A stretch of DNA of 48,324 nucleotides from positions 421,408-469,731 of the forward strand of contig BFEA01000481.1 of NCBI GenBank assembly GCA_003427395.1, in the 5' to 3' direction. Each line of letters starts with the position of its first letter. Position 1 is the first letter of the stretch. Shown here piece by piece: positions 21,729 to 32,619 of this stretch. The notes beneath the pieces are model-generated. The model was not told the DNA's origin and ran no database searches. It was given only the letters and a program-made list of their open reading frames with translations. Source of the stretch: Chara braunii. Taxonomy: Eukaryota > Streptophyta > Charophyceae > Charales > Characeae. The position numbers and the translations under genes are program-made.

Positions 21729-22514
21729 TGTGACGAACCACTTTCTGTAGCGCGCGACTTTCTGTGCTATTGCAATGAGGGGTCCTAAGTTGGGAAGGTT
21801 GGGCCAATTACCGGAGATCGGGATCGGTGGGAAATTGCATCAGTACCCTCGCTTCTTCGTCTTTTTCGTCGTCTCCTTTTTCGATGGTGGGATTCGGAAC
21901 TGGGCGTCTCCCGGAACGGGTGATTGATTGGTCGGTTGAATGGCTGGCGCATTGTCATGCGCGCAATTAATAACTATTGACGTCGTATTTTTTGTTCAGT
22001 TTTGAAATTTGGGCGTGGACATAGCGCGGGAATTTGCTTCGTCCCTTTTGAATTTCTTTTTGAATCCTTTTTCGAATTTTGTCGAGCCCCGATGGCTCTC
22101 GGAATTTCGAACTTTCTTTTCAAAACTTGTGCTTTTTGCTTTTTCGCATTAGATAAGAGTTTAGGAATTTTGTAATTAGGACTTTCTTTTGCCGCGCGGC
22201 GCCTTTTGCTTACTCGCTTCTTTATGCGGCTGCTACGAAATTCTGACTAGTCGGCGCCTTTAATCAGGTGTGTAACTGTAATTTTGGGTTGGCGCCATTG
22301 TAACTGTATCTTTCTTCTTGTGCTTCGTCTTTCCCGCCCTTCTTCTCTTTCCTTTGCTGCGTTTTTGGTAGCCACGGTCTGCATGATCGGATCGATGCGT
22401 GGAGAGTGCTACGCCCCCCACGCTGCGGCCCGGTCATGCAAAACGCAGGCGCTCCCTCTCTAATCTTCTTTCTAAATCCTTGTAATTCCGTGTTCTTCGC
22501 GCATGCATGCACGC

Positions 22515-22521
22515 TATAAAT
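22515..22521 (+). promoter_or_regulatory. TATA box in LTR2
   Basis: TATAAAT after GCATGCATGCACGC, matching LTR1 and the LTR of copy A. This would drive transcription of copy C. Confidence 0.55.
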
Positions 22522-23473
22522 TCCGGCTGCGCGATTAGTTAGCTCTCTTAACCAGCTGTTGGAAGCTCGGGGTTGCGCGACCAGAGAGGGTCGGCACACG
22601 AGCGAAGTAAGAGGTGAGTGGAGCAGGAGTCGCACGACCCAACGAGCTGGTGCCAAACGCTCGGGGTTGACGCGGGCCACGACGGGCGAGGGCGAACCTG
22701 ATGGCTGTGGGAGGACTAAGCGAGGTGACAACTTCATGGGTTGGTGCGCGACGATGGACTGTCCGCATCGGAGAAGGAGAGAGAGGAAGAGGGAGTTGAG
22801 GTTGATGGACGCGGATTTGCTGTTTCTTTTATCTTTTCTCCATCCTGTCTCGTGTATATAAATTTTGATTTCGGCTCCGGGTGATTTGCCCATTTTCTTT
22901 TTTTCGGAATCTGGACTTGGGTTTTTGCTCACACTTGTCTTTGCAATTTCCATCTCAGATGCATTGTGTGTTGCTGAATGAATGAATGTATGGATGTCAT
23001 GTTTGGTTATTTGATTTCCTATCGGATCCTTGCCTTTGCCTTTGTTTACTGCATTTGATGCACTCGTGAGTAGGATAGGAATTTTGCGCAATCGGTAATC
23101 CTGTTCTCGTTTTTACTCGTCTTTTAATTAAGCTGCTATGGGTGTTGCATCTTGCATGCTCGAAAATTATAGAGTGATTAGATAGTCGGATGTCGAGCCC
23201 AGCGAACGCCGCGCGAGGATGCGTGTAAACGCGACTTGATCTGTGCCTTTACACGTGCCCCCGTGTGTCGATCCGTCAGTTCCAAAAAGAACCATCGGTT
23301 GCAGAAATACTGTTTGATTGGATACCGCCATCCGGGGTTTGCGACGGAGCAATCATCCCGGGTGAACACGCGTAAGCGCGACTCGATTCGCACAAGCCTG
23401 CACGTGCTCGCACGCGGTGATCGCAATCGGCACAGACCCGCCCTTAGGAATCTCGTAGCTCTGCGATGACATA

Positions 23474-23917
23474 ATGACACGCTCAGAGAGCTCAGAGTCG
23501 TTGTTGTACGATCGAGACTACTTCACCCCTTGGATAGACGAAATCCTCCGACAGAGATACCCTTGCCTGACCGAGAACCGACTGTGTCCTAGGGAATCTC
23601 ACTGCGCCACCACTAACGACCCCCGGTGCTCTGGTTTCCCCACTCAGAACCACACCCACTACTTCACCCACCCCGACTTTGTCGTTATATCCACCAGCTT
23701 CCCTCCCTTCCGCCTTCTTCTCCTGTATCACCAACTCAGCGTCGTCCCGTGGAAGGCCATAGCCGCCTACTCGCCTAGTACACCCCTTGGAAATTGCCAA
23801 CGTAACTGCGATCAGAGGACCTGGAATTCCGGACGCTCGACGACCGGCGCCACATGGCAACTTCCGACGGCCTCACTTATCGAAACCCCACCCACCCCGA
23901 AGGGACCTTCCCGCTAA
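23474..23917 (+). CDS. LTR-embedded ORF in LTR2, 147 residues (C-terminus altered)
   Basis: It starts MTRSESSESLLYD and retains RYPC, NRLCP, DPRCS, YFTHPDFVVI and YHQLSVVPW. The final part diverges from the others after about residue 105; the C-x2-C appears as GNCQRNC. The shorter C-terminus points to decay. Confidence 0.45.
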   Translation: MTRSESSESLLYDRDYFTPWIDEILRQRYPCLTENRLCPRESHCATTNDPRCSGFPTQNHTHYFTHPDFVVISTSFPPFRLLLLYHQLSVVPWKAIAAYSPSTPLGNCQRNCDQRTWNSGRSTTGATWQLPTASLIETPPTPKGPSR

Positions 23918-24164
23918 CCGCCGTCCTCGGAAGCAATGGCTCGCCCGACCTTGAGTGACCCACGCATGACATCTGCCTTATGACCAGAGGCGGTCCGCCC
24001 TCTCTGTCAAATTGCACTCGTGCCCCCGAAAAACTTTGCCACATGAGATCTCAATTCTGACTCAGGACTCCATCCCCACTTTCCCAAAAATTCTTGGCGC
24101 ACCGCTTTTCGCACTTCCGGGCCCACATCCTACTCTGATCAGGAAGTCGCGCTCGGCGTGAGGT

Positions 24165-24176
24165 TGGTATCGGAGC
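24165..24176 (+). other. Primer binding site, copy C
   Basis: TGGTATCGGAGC directly after LTR2, identical to copies A and B. Confidence 0.88.
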
Positions 24177-24224
24177 CCGACACGTGGCCGAGTTTTAGGA
24201 TTAATAGCACGCTAATTGGGCGAT

Positions 24225-26852
24225 ATGGCTAACCGAGGGCGACCTCGACCCCGGAACGTGCATAGACGCGACCCCGTCATCACCCGAAGTAGATCGGCTA
24301 ATCGACGGGCAGCCAACATGAACGCAAATGCACAAAATTCGAATCCGCAGCAGAATGTTAATCAACCAAATCCTAATCAACCCGCCCCACGAGCACGGGC
24401 TCCCATGACGCCACCTGATCTTTATCTGTTCGACCCTGCACATCATCTTGCAGGAGCATGGTTGGCCACGCTCCGAGCACAGCAGTATGACGATAACGAA
24501 GCTCAGGTAAATATTCCTGCTCGATTAGGAGAAGACACTCATCGCTGGTTTAGTACCTATGTATGGGTAGATCTTCTGACCTTCGAACGGGATTTTCTGA
24601 ATCGATTTGATTATGTTCATCCAAAGCAAGGACTGTACATGATCAAGGAGCGGGTGCAAAAACCTCTCGAATCTATCGCAGAATATCGAAACCGGTTTTA
24701 TCAAATGTTTGTAAAAACTGAGCGAGGCGAGCAAGTCGGGAGAGATTTGTTTATTGATGGGCTTCGTAGCCGAACGATAAGGGCGAAGCTGCTGAAGCAG
24801 TTTTCCCCCATCAATCACACGCTGCAACAGATCATGGCCGTTGTAGAAGAGATGGAACGAAAGTTCGCGGCGAACTTCCTGGAAGTAGAAGACCATCCCA
24901 AGGAAGGAGATTCGTCCGAGCTCGCAAGGGCAAGAGCTGAGTTGGCCGCGTTGCAGAACAAGTTCGTTAATATGAGATTTGTGTCTGGCCCGGTCACCTA
25001 TCTGGAACAGATAGCCCCTAAACGACCCGCCCCAAGTGTAATCACGAGTGTCCCCGTTCCCGTGATACCAGCACCTGTAATGAGGGCACCCCCGCCACCG
25101 ATTGAGAACCCGGTAAGGACAAATGAGTCTACTGCTATTTTTGAGCTAACCAAAACATTAATTAGCCTAATCCAGGAAAGCAATAAGGAACAGCGAGAGC
25201 ATAACGCTCGGTTAGAAGCCATGATGAGAAACATGCGGCCCATTGAGGTGCGTGCCCCTCCAATCCAACAAGGGCTAGCCCTGGCGCCAACTCTCGGAGG
25301 AGCCGCATACAATCTAAACGTCTGCTATGCATACCATCAACCAGGGTATCTAGGCCGTGATTGCCCCCACCAGCCCCCGCAACAACGGGTCGATGTTGCA
25401 CCGATGGCAGCGGCTCCCTTCACTAACGGACCTGGACGAGTAGGGGCCCTGATGGAAGAAATGGAAGGGGTAGGAAGTGCGTTAGCAACCACGGAAGAGG
25501 CTGCTGAGCTCATCCCGTTAAATCAATACGTATCGCTTGGTTACCCTGGGCTTGGAATGACTGGAATGATTAGGTCGGCGCCGGAAGAGAAAGAAGTGGC
25601 GGAGTGGCGACCTTCTCCAGGAGAAATGGAGTCGGGAGGACTCACCTTTGTCACTGGGGAAATCGATGTGCTCAATATTATCCGAGCCTTGGATCATCGG
25701 ATTCCACTTCCGATCGACCATCTGCTCTCGATCTCTGAACAAGCTAATGAGCGAATGCTACAGCACTGTAAGGCGAACTGGAAACGATTTGCCCTCGCTC
25801 GAATAACAAACATGAAGGCTAAAAGCCCCACGCCAGAAGAAATTACGGCTGGCACGCCGGATCCAATATGAGTAGGACTAATACAGAAAGACGATCATTT
25901 TCTACAGATTAAACCCATCCCCTGGAAATCTGCGGAATGCGACATCGAAATATGGGGAATTCCGTAAATGCAATCATTGATTTGGGAGCTGCTGTTTTGG
26001 CTATTTCGCTGCGAGTAGTTGAGAGGGCGGGAAGGAAAAACGATTTGATCATGCTTACAGAAAAGGATCAACTTGTTTCGTAATACGAAAAAAAGATTAA
26101 AACGGTGGAAAAAATGACCAATGTCGCTTTCCGATTGGGAAAGGTGCATGCACTGGGAGATGTCGTGGTATTAGACGTAAACACAGTCAATCATCCTCCC
26201 GCTCATGTGACTGACTCTTCTTTTCGGTCTTCCCGCTCATGTGGCATTACGAGCAAATTTGGATTTCGAGCGACGGTCAATCATCCTCCGAAATACGAAA
26301 GGAAAACCCTATGTTGTACCTATGAGACTGACTCTTCGTACTACCATCAACGCAGTCCCGCGAGTTTCGCCGATGATAGTGGGGACTCTTCGTATGATCA
26401 CCTGGGAAGACTCCGCAGACGATGAGCCATCATCGAGGGATGCGGATCGCAATGACGAAAATGGTCCAGAAATTCTGAAGCTAGCACGACATCGTATTTA
26501 TTACCCGCCACCCAGAACGATTGCAAGAACGATGCATCTTACCAGTCGGAACATCCAAAGGACGAAAGCGATGATTTTGGGTGAACGCCTCGTACAGATT
26601 TCGAGGATGGTCGATTCTTTGGAACCCCCTCAAACCCTGTACGAAGGAATTTCACCTCTCCTCGCTCGATACAACGACAAGAAGCACTACTGCGATATCA
26701 CAGATCTGCCGAAGTCCCTCTTGACACCCGCAAAGGAAGTACGACTGTTACGTCTAGGGGCGGAGGCCTGTTCTTTGGAACCCCCTGGGCGTCTCGAGGT
26801 TGAATCAGATCAGCTCGGAGTAAAGATTGCAACTAAAACCGTACCATGGTAG
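24225..26852 (+). pseudogene. Gag and protease, copy C
   Basis: The ATG at 24225 begins MANRGRPRPRN as in copy A. Gag is open for 548 codons to TGA 25869-25871, where copy B has CGA. It contains the basic N-terminus, Gag core (AGAWLATLRAQQYDD, FERDFLNRFDYVHP, EYRNRFYQMFVK) and a damaged zinc knuckle in which the second Cys and the His are both Tyr (CYAYHQPGYLGRDC). The protease region has indels near 25960 and 26080 and DLGA in place of DSGA. A local rearrangement near 26190-26230 inserts a duplicated stretch. It ends with VPW and TAG (26850-26852). Confidence 0.9.
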
Positions 26853-28604
26853 GATATCTGCGATGGGATCACCCCGGAAGGACACGTGGCCATCTGGGAG
26901 GAAGATGCCCTGATGATGGCGACGGTGTTCTCCTGGCGATCGGACCATTCGTTTATCTCGGCGCAACCGCCCGATGTGGTGAAACAAGCACGCATAAAGC
27001 AGATCGACGTACGAATCTGGGACAAACTTTTTGAGTTACACGTGCCATAGTACGTACCTGATGAGTTTCATCGTTTGGTTGCGGACATTTTGACGGAGTA
27101 TCAGGGAGCGATTAGTGTAACAGACACTGACATCGGCTTGTCGTTGGTCATCCAACACGAAATTCAGACGGGAACTTGTTCCCCCATCCACTGCAAGCCC
27201 TACCAATACTCCCTGATAGAATGAAAAAAGGTTCTCGAACGAATTCGGGAACTCGAAGCAAGTGGGTGGATCGAACCCGCCACTAGACCATGGCCGTTTC
27301 CAGTAGTATTTGTGCCAAAGAAAAACAGATCAATCCACATATGCATCGATTATCGCAAACTAAATGAAATCACGATTAAAGATGTGTATCTCCTCCCCCG
27401 GATTGATGATTTGCTGGATGCGATTGGATGCGCTAATTATTTTAGTAAGTTTGATATTCGACATGGCTTCCTTCACATTTTGGTTAAGGAGGAAGATCGG
27501 CCGAAGACAACCTTCGTGTTGTTTGAGGGCACGTGGCAGTGGGTTCGGTGTCCAATGGGGATCTGTAATGCGCCTGCCACGTTTCAGCGAGCGACGAACA
27601 TGACGTTCCAGAACTTCGTCAACAAGACACGGCTAACTCAGGGAATGATCAACTTCTGCGTGATCGTATACATGGACGATATCCTTGTCTACTCGGAGAC
27701 CTATCACGGACATGCCCAACACATTGAATTGACGTTGGGAGCGATGAGAGATGCAAGATTCAAGATCGCACTCGAGAAGAGCGGATTATTCCTGTCAGAA
27801 ATTTCGTTCCTGGGTTACGTTGTGACGCGTGGAGGATTGTGGCCTGACTCGAGGAAGGTTGCGGCAGTGAGAGAAGCTCCAGTTCCCACGTCGCTGACGC
27901 AGGTTCGAGCCTTCTTGGGGTTGGCATCGTACTATCGCCGTTTCATCAAAGGCTTCGCCGCGATTGCACGGCCACTAACGAACCAGTTACGAAAGGACCA
28001 GCCTCTCAGTTGGGATGCGGAGTGTGAGCAGGCTCTCGCGACCCTCAAAGACGCTCTGGCGACGACACCTATTTTGATTCGACCGGACCCCTCGAAACAG
28101 TTCGTTCTTATCACGGACTGACAACCGGAAGCTATTTCCGCTATTTTAGCGCAGAAGAGGAACGATGGTCGCGAACACGTCATCGAGTACGCGTCACGAA
28201 CGGTGCCAGACGAACGGAGGAATGACTCAGCACCCCAAGGCGAATGCTATGCAGTGGTCTGGGGAATCCAACACTTCCATCCGTATCTCTACGGGCAGAA
28301 GTTCCACCTCGTGACGGATCATTAGCCCCTGCTGGCCTTGAAAAAGCTCACTAATTACTCGGGCATGATTGGGCATTGGGCGGTACGTCTACAGGAGTAC
28401 GATTTCGACATCATCCACCGGAAGACAGAAAGACACGGCAACGCGGACGGAATGGCACGTCTGCACCGGCCCGCGAAAATACCAAAGGGCGAGGATTCCG
28501 AGGAAATCATTCCGTGGAAGGAGTCAGAACCAGCAAACGGGCCTAAGTACGGACAAGTGGCAGTTCTCCCGCATGGCAAGAAGCAGACCGGTGGCAATGG
28601 GTGA
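26853..28604 (+). pseudogene. Reverse transcriptase and RNase H, copy C
   Basis: The most complete RT and RNase H of the dimer. RT: IDYRKLNEITIKDVYLLPRI, YFSKFDIRHGF, GICNAPATFQRA, YMDDILVYS, FLGLASYYRRFI. RNase H: PLSWDAECEQAL, IRPDPSKQFVLITD, GECYAVVWGIQHFHPYLYG, HRKTERHGNADGMARL. Stops: TAG 27048-27050 (Gln in A and B), TGA 27222-27224 (CGA in B), TGA 28119-28121 (Trp), and TAG about 28323 (Glu). It ends GKKQTGGNG with TGA 28602-28604, which overlaps the next ATG. Confidence 0.92.
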
Positions 28605-30324
28605 CTGAGGTAACCTCACTACCCCTCTTTCTTCCATCTCCTCTTCATCTCATCTCTCCCTGCCTGATAAAGTTTGCTATTTTTGCGAAGCAATTTCTCT
28701 TGTATATTCAGTCCCCATGCATCTTAACGGGGAAGGCTATATGGAATGAGTAGATTGTCGACAGTGTGTCGCACGAGCCCATGGCTCGTGCATCCAATAT
28801 CGAAATGATAGTAAACTGTGACTATGCCCCTTGTGTCGGGTTGACAAGATCCCGACCGAGGCTCGCTTTTTGGATGCCACATTAGAAGGATTGGAGAAGA
28901 CCCGGAAGTTTAGAAGGGCCGAAGTATGGACCGACATCTTTTTGATTGCCACCTTAGTGGGTAACCCCCTCCAGGATTTCACCAAGGAAGATCGGAGGAG
29001 GGCTAATGAAAGGGCTCGGGATTACCGATGGATAGAGGGTAGGTTAGAAAAACGGAAAACAGACGGCAATGGGATTTGGATGATTGTACCGCATCTGTTC
29101 ATGAGGTACGAATGGGTGAAGATAGCACACGAAGAAACGGCTGCCCATTTTGCCGTACGGATTACGGAGTCGTTCATCAACAAAAACGAATGGTATTGGC
29201 CCAATATTCGGGACGATGTGAAATTCATCGTCGCAAACTGTCAAGTCTGCATTGCTGACAAGGCGCCGATCCAGCCGCCAAGATCGATAGGACCAACGGT
29301 AGTTGAGCGGCCGTTCAAAAGGGTGACTATGGATACTACCGATATCGTGGTACCCCCTGGTCCTAATAGTTGTGAATATTCATTCTTGTTGGTATTTGTC
29401 GACCACTTTTCGAAATGGATCGAGGCCTACCCATGTCGCACGCGACAAGCCGCCGAAATCGCGCGGTATGTTAATCGTTTTCTCGGGATGCACCAGGATA
29501 TGGAAGAAATCTTGACCGATAACAGGGCCGAATTTAGAGGGGAAGTATTAAGGAACTTGGTCATACATGGTGTCGCTGTGCGGAATACCGCGCCCCATAT
29601 GTCACAATCCAATGAACTAGTAGAAAACGCAAATAGGGTGATAAAGACAGCGTTGCGACGAAACATTGTGGCACAGGATCCGAGGCCCTGGCCCGATATC
29701 GTCGACCACGTCCTAGCGGTCCATCATGGAACGCCCCGTGAATCGACGGGCCTGAGCCCCTTCCGATTAAGGACCAATTGCGCCGCTTGCGTTTCGATAC
29801 CAAGCCTGCCTGACGAATCAATGCTCGACCGCCGGCCCACAAGGGCCACGGCACGGGACAAGGGCAAGTGACACTTAGAGTTAATGGAAGAGTCCCTCCC
29901 GAGGCTAGCGCGAAAATGCCAAAAAATGACCGAGTTGGCCCACGGCCGACAGGTCCGAAGCTACGAGGCCCGGAACGGGAACGCAGGTCCACGACCCCAG
30001 TACAAATTGGGGGACATTGTGCAAGTGAGGAAATGTGCTTGCCAGGGTAAACTAGCGCCACGATTCTTCGGGCGATTCCGTGTGATTGAGCTCGGACCGA
30101 ACGACGTGAACAACGTGCGGCTTGTGCCTGAGGTCTCCGGAAGCCGATCGGCTCGTCCGATCATCCGCCACGTGTCCTGCCTTCGCCCCCTTCCTTCTTC
30201 CCCATCTTCGCCTTCGTTGAATTCCTCCTCCACTGCGGAAGAGGACGACGACTGCTTATCGCCTGTCTCTCCATCTCCTTCTCATTCTCTTTCTGTTACT
30301 CAGTTGTCGTCGCCATCGCCATGA
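28597..30324 (+). pseudogene. PHD-like module plus integrase, copy C (best preserved)
   Basis: The ATG (28597-28599) overlaps the RNase H stop as ATGGGTGA and is in frame with all that follows. Order: Ser-rich leader, PHD-like module (28675-28836), HHCC (HEETAAH and NCQVC), integrase core with MDTTDI, LTDN and VENANR (Asp, Asp, 34 residues, Glu), then the GPY/F-like end (29884-30324) with YKLGDIVQVRK and FGRFRVIELGPN and an acidic, Ser/Pro-rich tail. Stops: TGA 28606-28608, 28747-28749 and 28819-28821, and TGA 29869-29871 (CGA in copy A). It would insert element DNA into chromatin if repaired. Confidence 0.88.
28675..28836 (+). other. PHD-finger-like zinc module, copy C
   Basis: Pattern: C-x2-C-x23-C-x2-C-x4-H-x2-C-x11-C-x2-C, the C4HC3 ligand order of PHD fingers. 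Two in-frame TGA codons fall where copy B encodes Trp: three residues before the third Cys and two before the last Cys pair, the usual aromatic positions of a PHD finger. It sits between RNase H and the integrase HHCC finger, so it is not the HHCC finger itself, which follows about 100 residues later. Confidence 0.7.
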
Positions 30325-30803
30325 GTTTTCTTACGGAGCGAGCTCTCGGCGATCCTCTGCTGGTGCCACGGTGCTACATCTTAGCGATTCGACAAGTTCA
30401 TCACCCGCGGCTCAACCTAGACCTTCGGCGACTTGCGCAGTTCTTCTGTACCCAGGGAGTGTATGCAGCCACAGAGTTTCGCTTTGCAGGCAGTCCCCGT
30501 GCGGTTGTTTTAGCAGAGGCGGTAGCAGTTCATCGGCGATCAATTCCGGGAATCAGCCACGTGTCTACGGTGGTCGCCTTCAGTGGCGACATCAGCACCA
30601 TCAGCCCGCTGCGGCATACGGCTATCAGGACAACGCTTCGGCTGTGGGCGCAACAGTTGGCATCAGAGTGGAATCGCTGGCTTATGCCCCACAATGATAA
30701 TCTTTTACCCACGGACGGCTTCGACCTCGACGGGATCCGAGCTTTCCAGCACGAACCGGCGGTGGTGCTCCCTGAACTCATCCCCTTCCCCCGTCCTCAA
30801 TGA
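30321..30803 (+). CDS. ORF A, copy C, intact 160-residue accessory ORF
   Basis: Overlaps the integrase-frame stop (ATGA, 30321-30324) and the ORF B start (ATGA, 30800-30803). It is near-identical to copy B and clearly related to copy A (LRRLA-FFC-GVYAA and C-terminal PFP). It is open end to end with no indel in any copy. No recognised domain. Confidence 0.72.
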   Translation: MSFLTERALGDPLLVPRCYILAIRQVHHPRLNLDLRRLAQFFCTQGVYAATEFRFAGSPRAVVLAEAVAVHRRSIPGISHVSTVVAFSGDISTISPLRHTAIRTTLRLWAQQLASEWNRWLMPHNDNLLPTDGFDLDGIRAFQHEPAVVLPELIPFPRPQ

Positions 30804-31899
30804 GCCCATCCCCAATCTCCACTTTCGACCTCCCCTCCTTCTTTCCCACCTTCTGGCAGTCCGGAGTCCAACCGCACCTCTCCTTTTGTCTAGAATCACT
30901 CGCTGTCCCCCTCCTCGATCCCCAGAAGTGGAGGCGTTAGCGAGAAAACTTCGTCGAGCTGTCGGTGTGTCTGGTCGGAGTAAAGGTCACGTGGACACGG
31001 CACGGGGATCACCGCCAGTGGGCCGAGTACCTTGAGCTGCTCATCATCCAGGCGTGGCGAACAAGAGTGGAGGGCGATCTGGTCGGATTCCTCTTCGACG
31101 AGTCTTCGGATCAGTGCGGCCCGATCATCGCCAATTGATCGTGCACGAGTTAACGGTCGCCCTTGCGCAGCTGGCCGACGATCTCCCACTTGAGATCGTC
31201 TCGCAGAGCGACGACAACCCAGTCCCGCACGTTCTCACACGGACCTTGGCGCCATATCTTCAGTGGTCGGTGTGCTTAGAGGAACCGGGAAGCGGCCGCA
31301 ACCCACCGTCACGGCGCGGTTATCTGGACCCGTACGAGATAGTGGACCTCGCCTTCTTTCAAGATCGGACGGCTTCTGAGAACGAGGAGGTAGAGATTGA
31401 AGCGGAAGAAGAAGGCTCGAAAGAAGAAGAAGAAGCCGAAGGAGAGGCCGACGAGGAAGAAACTCCCGAAGAGGGGAGTTACAGTGAGCACAGCGAAGGG
31501 GAGCAAAGTGAGGAGGAGGGGAAGGAAGAACAAGGCAACGAAGAAGAAGAAGATCAGGACGAGCTGGAAGAGTCAGAGTGGGAAGGATTCGAGGAGGAAG
31601 TGCGTGACGAGGCAAGGGCGAGGGCCCGGGCGCAGAAGAAGAAAGAGATTGCGGCCAGGAAGCGATAGTTGGAATTCACCAGCGCAGCCGGTCAGCCGGG
31701 CACCGACAATCCGGCCCGAGATCCGGAGCCACCTAAGCCCGAGGATGGAGAGACAGCTGCCGAGACTTCGGCCGCACCGGCAAGGCGACGACGAAGCCGA
31801 TCCCCCTCCCCCTCCGCCACAGACCGCCCATCAACTTGTCCACGTACCGATGCGAGGCATCGGGCTTCGTCCCCAGTCGTTATCCCGGCGTCCCCTTGA
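30800..31899 (+). pseudogene. ORF B, copy C (stops and insertion)
   Basis: The ATG overlaps the ORF A stop. A TAG at 30938-30940 matches that in copy B. The frame next to it keeps ELSVCLVGVKVTW, like copy A, showing that copy B lost a base there. An insertion of about 11 bp near 31100 shifts the frame, after which AQLADDLPLEIV, PYLQW and the acidic tail follow. A TAG at 31666-31668 is followed by the basic Ser/Arg/Pro segment ending at 31899, which overlaps ORF C. Confidence 0.6.
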
Positions 31900-32377
31900 C
31901 CACCTCTCTTTCCGCCAAATTACCACTCACGTCACCTTCCCCGACAATCCCTTCCCCATCGACACCTTCCGCTTTTTCTGCACTACCCGCCTCGCTGTCA
32001 CTGTTCATCCCCACCCTTCCACCCGATGCGCCCTCCCTGTCTTCTGCCTCCATATCCTTTTCCTTAGTGCCGCGTGGCGAGGCCACAATATGATCGAGGT
32101 ATACTGCATGATTACGGGGACTATCCCCGCATGCGAGAACCACAATCACTTCCGCGCGGCCCTTTTCCGAACCTTCACCACCCTCTACCTCGATTACCTC
32201 GCGTCCCTCCCTCACACTGGCAACCGATTCCCCTGCTTTCACCGGATCGTTCGCTATCAGGAACTCATGGAGACGGTGGCCGGAATGGAGAGCTTCCTTC
32301 CCCCACTACCTATCGACCCTCCCCCTCGCCATCCCTCCATGTACCGTCTCCCTTTTCCCCTCCCTGGCGCTCGCTGA
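31745..32377 (+). CDS. ORF C, copy C, intact 210-residue ORF overlapping ORF B
   Basis: The ATG at 31745 corresponds to those at 20856 and 742. The frame is fully open and keeps the C-terminus that copy B lost (RYQELMETVAGM, then a Pro-rich end). The body has FPIDTFRFF, VHPHPSTR, LPVFCLHILFL, GHNMIEVYCMITGT and HFRAALFRTFTTLY. It shares the first 155 bases with ORF B in another frame. It stands in the env position, but I see no signal peptide, glycosylation cluster or clear anchor. Confidence 0.65.
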   Translation: MERQLPRLRPHRQGDDEADPPPPPPQTAHQLVHVPMRGIGLRPQSLSRRPLDHLSFRQITTHVTFPDNPFPIDTFRFFCTTRLAVTVHPHPSTRCALPVFCLHILFLSAAWRGHNMIEVYCMITGTIPACENHNHFRAALFRTFTTLYLDYLASLPHTGNRFPCFHRIVRYQELMETVAGMESFLPPLPIDPPPRHPSMYRLPFPLPGAR

Positions 32378-32619
32378 TGTAGGACTGATAGGCAGGCATC
32401 GTGACAACGACACGTGTTATCCCCTCCTTGGATTGTCAATAACCCTCCCTGAGGAATAAGTAGTAGAGCTGTGTTGCCACGTTGGACAACGTCCACACTC
32501 ATTCGAACGGTAAGTGGCATAGAGAGAAGAGCTCCGCGTGTCAGTCGATTAGAGAAATCGACACGTGTCAACAAGCAAGCAGGAGCTTGCTAATATTGGA
32601 ACCCCCTAGGCGTCACATA
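32378..32619 (+). other. 3' untranslated segment of copy C
   Basis: Non-coding. It holds a GTCGATT/AATCGAC hairpin (32544-32562), palindrome GACACGTGTC (32560-32569) and a GCAAGC/GCTTGC hairpin (32575-32590). The 16-bp perfect palindrome CGTCACATATGTGACG (32611-32626) spans the junction to LTR3. No polypurine tract touches the LTR; the nearest purine run is about 90 bp upstream. Confidence 0.6.

Larger units (their letters stand above)
21729..24164 (+). repeat. LTR2 (shared central LTR)
   Basis: 2436 bp. It is at once the 3' LTR of copy B and the 5' LTR of copy C: the 3' UTR palindrome precedes it and the primer site follows it. It contains TATAAAT at 22515-22521, TATATAAA at 22855-22862 and the LTR ORF at 23474-23917. 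Confidence 0.9.

Noticed and set aside
26846-27034. Small ORF starting at the ACCATGG that overlaps the protease TAG
   Set aside because: The start context is conserved, but the 62-codon product is out of the RT frame and shows no conserved motif.
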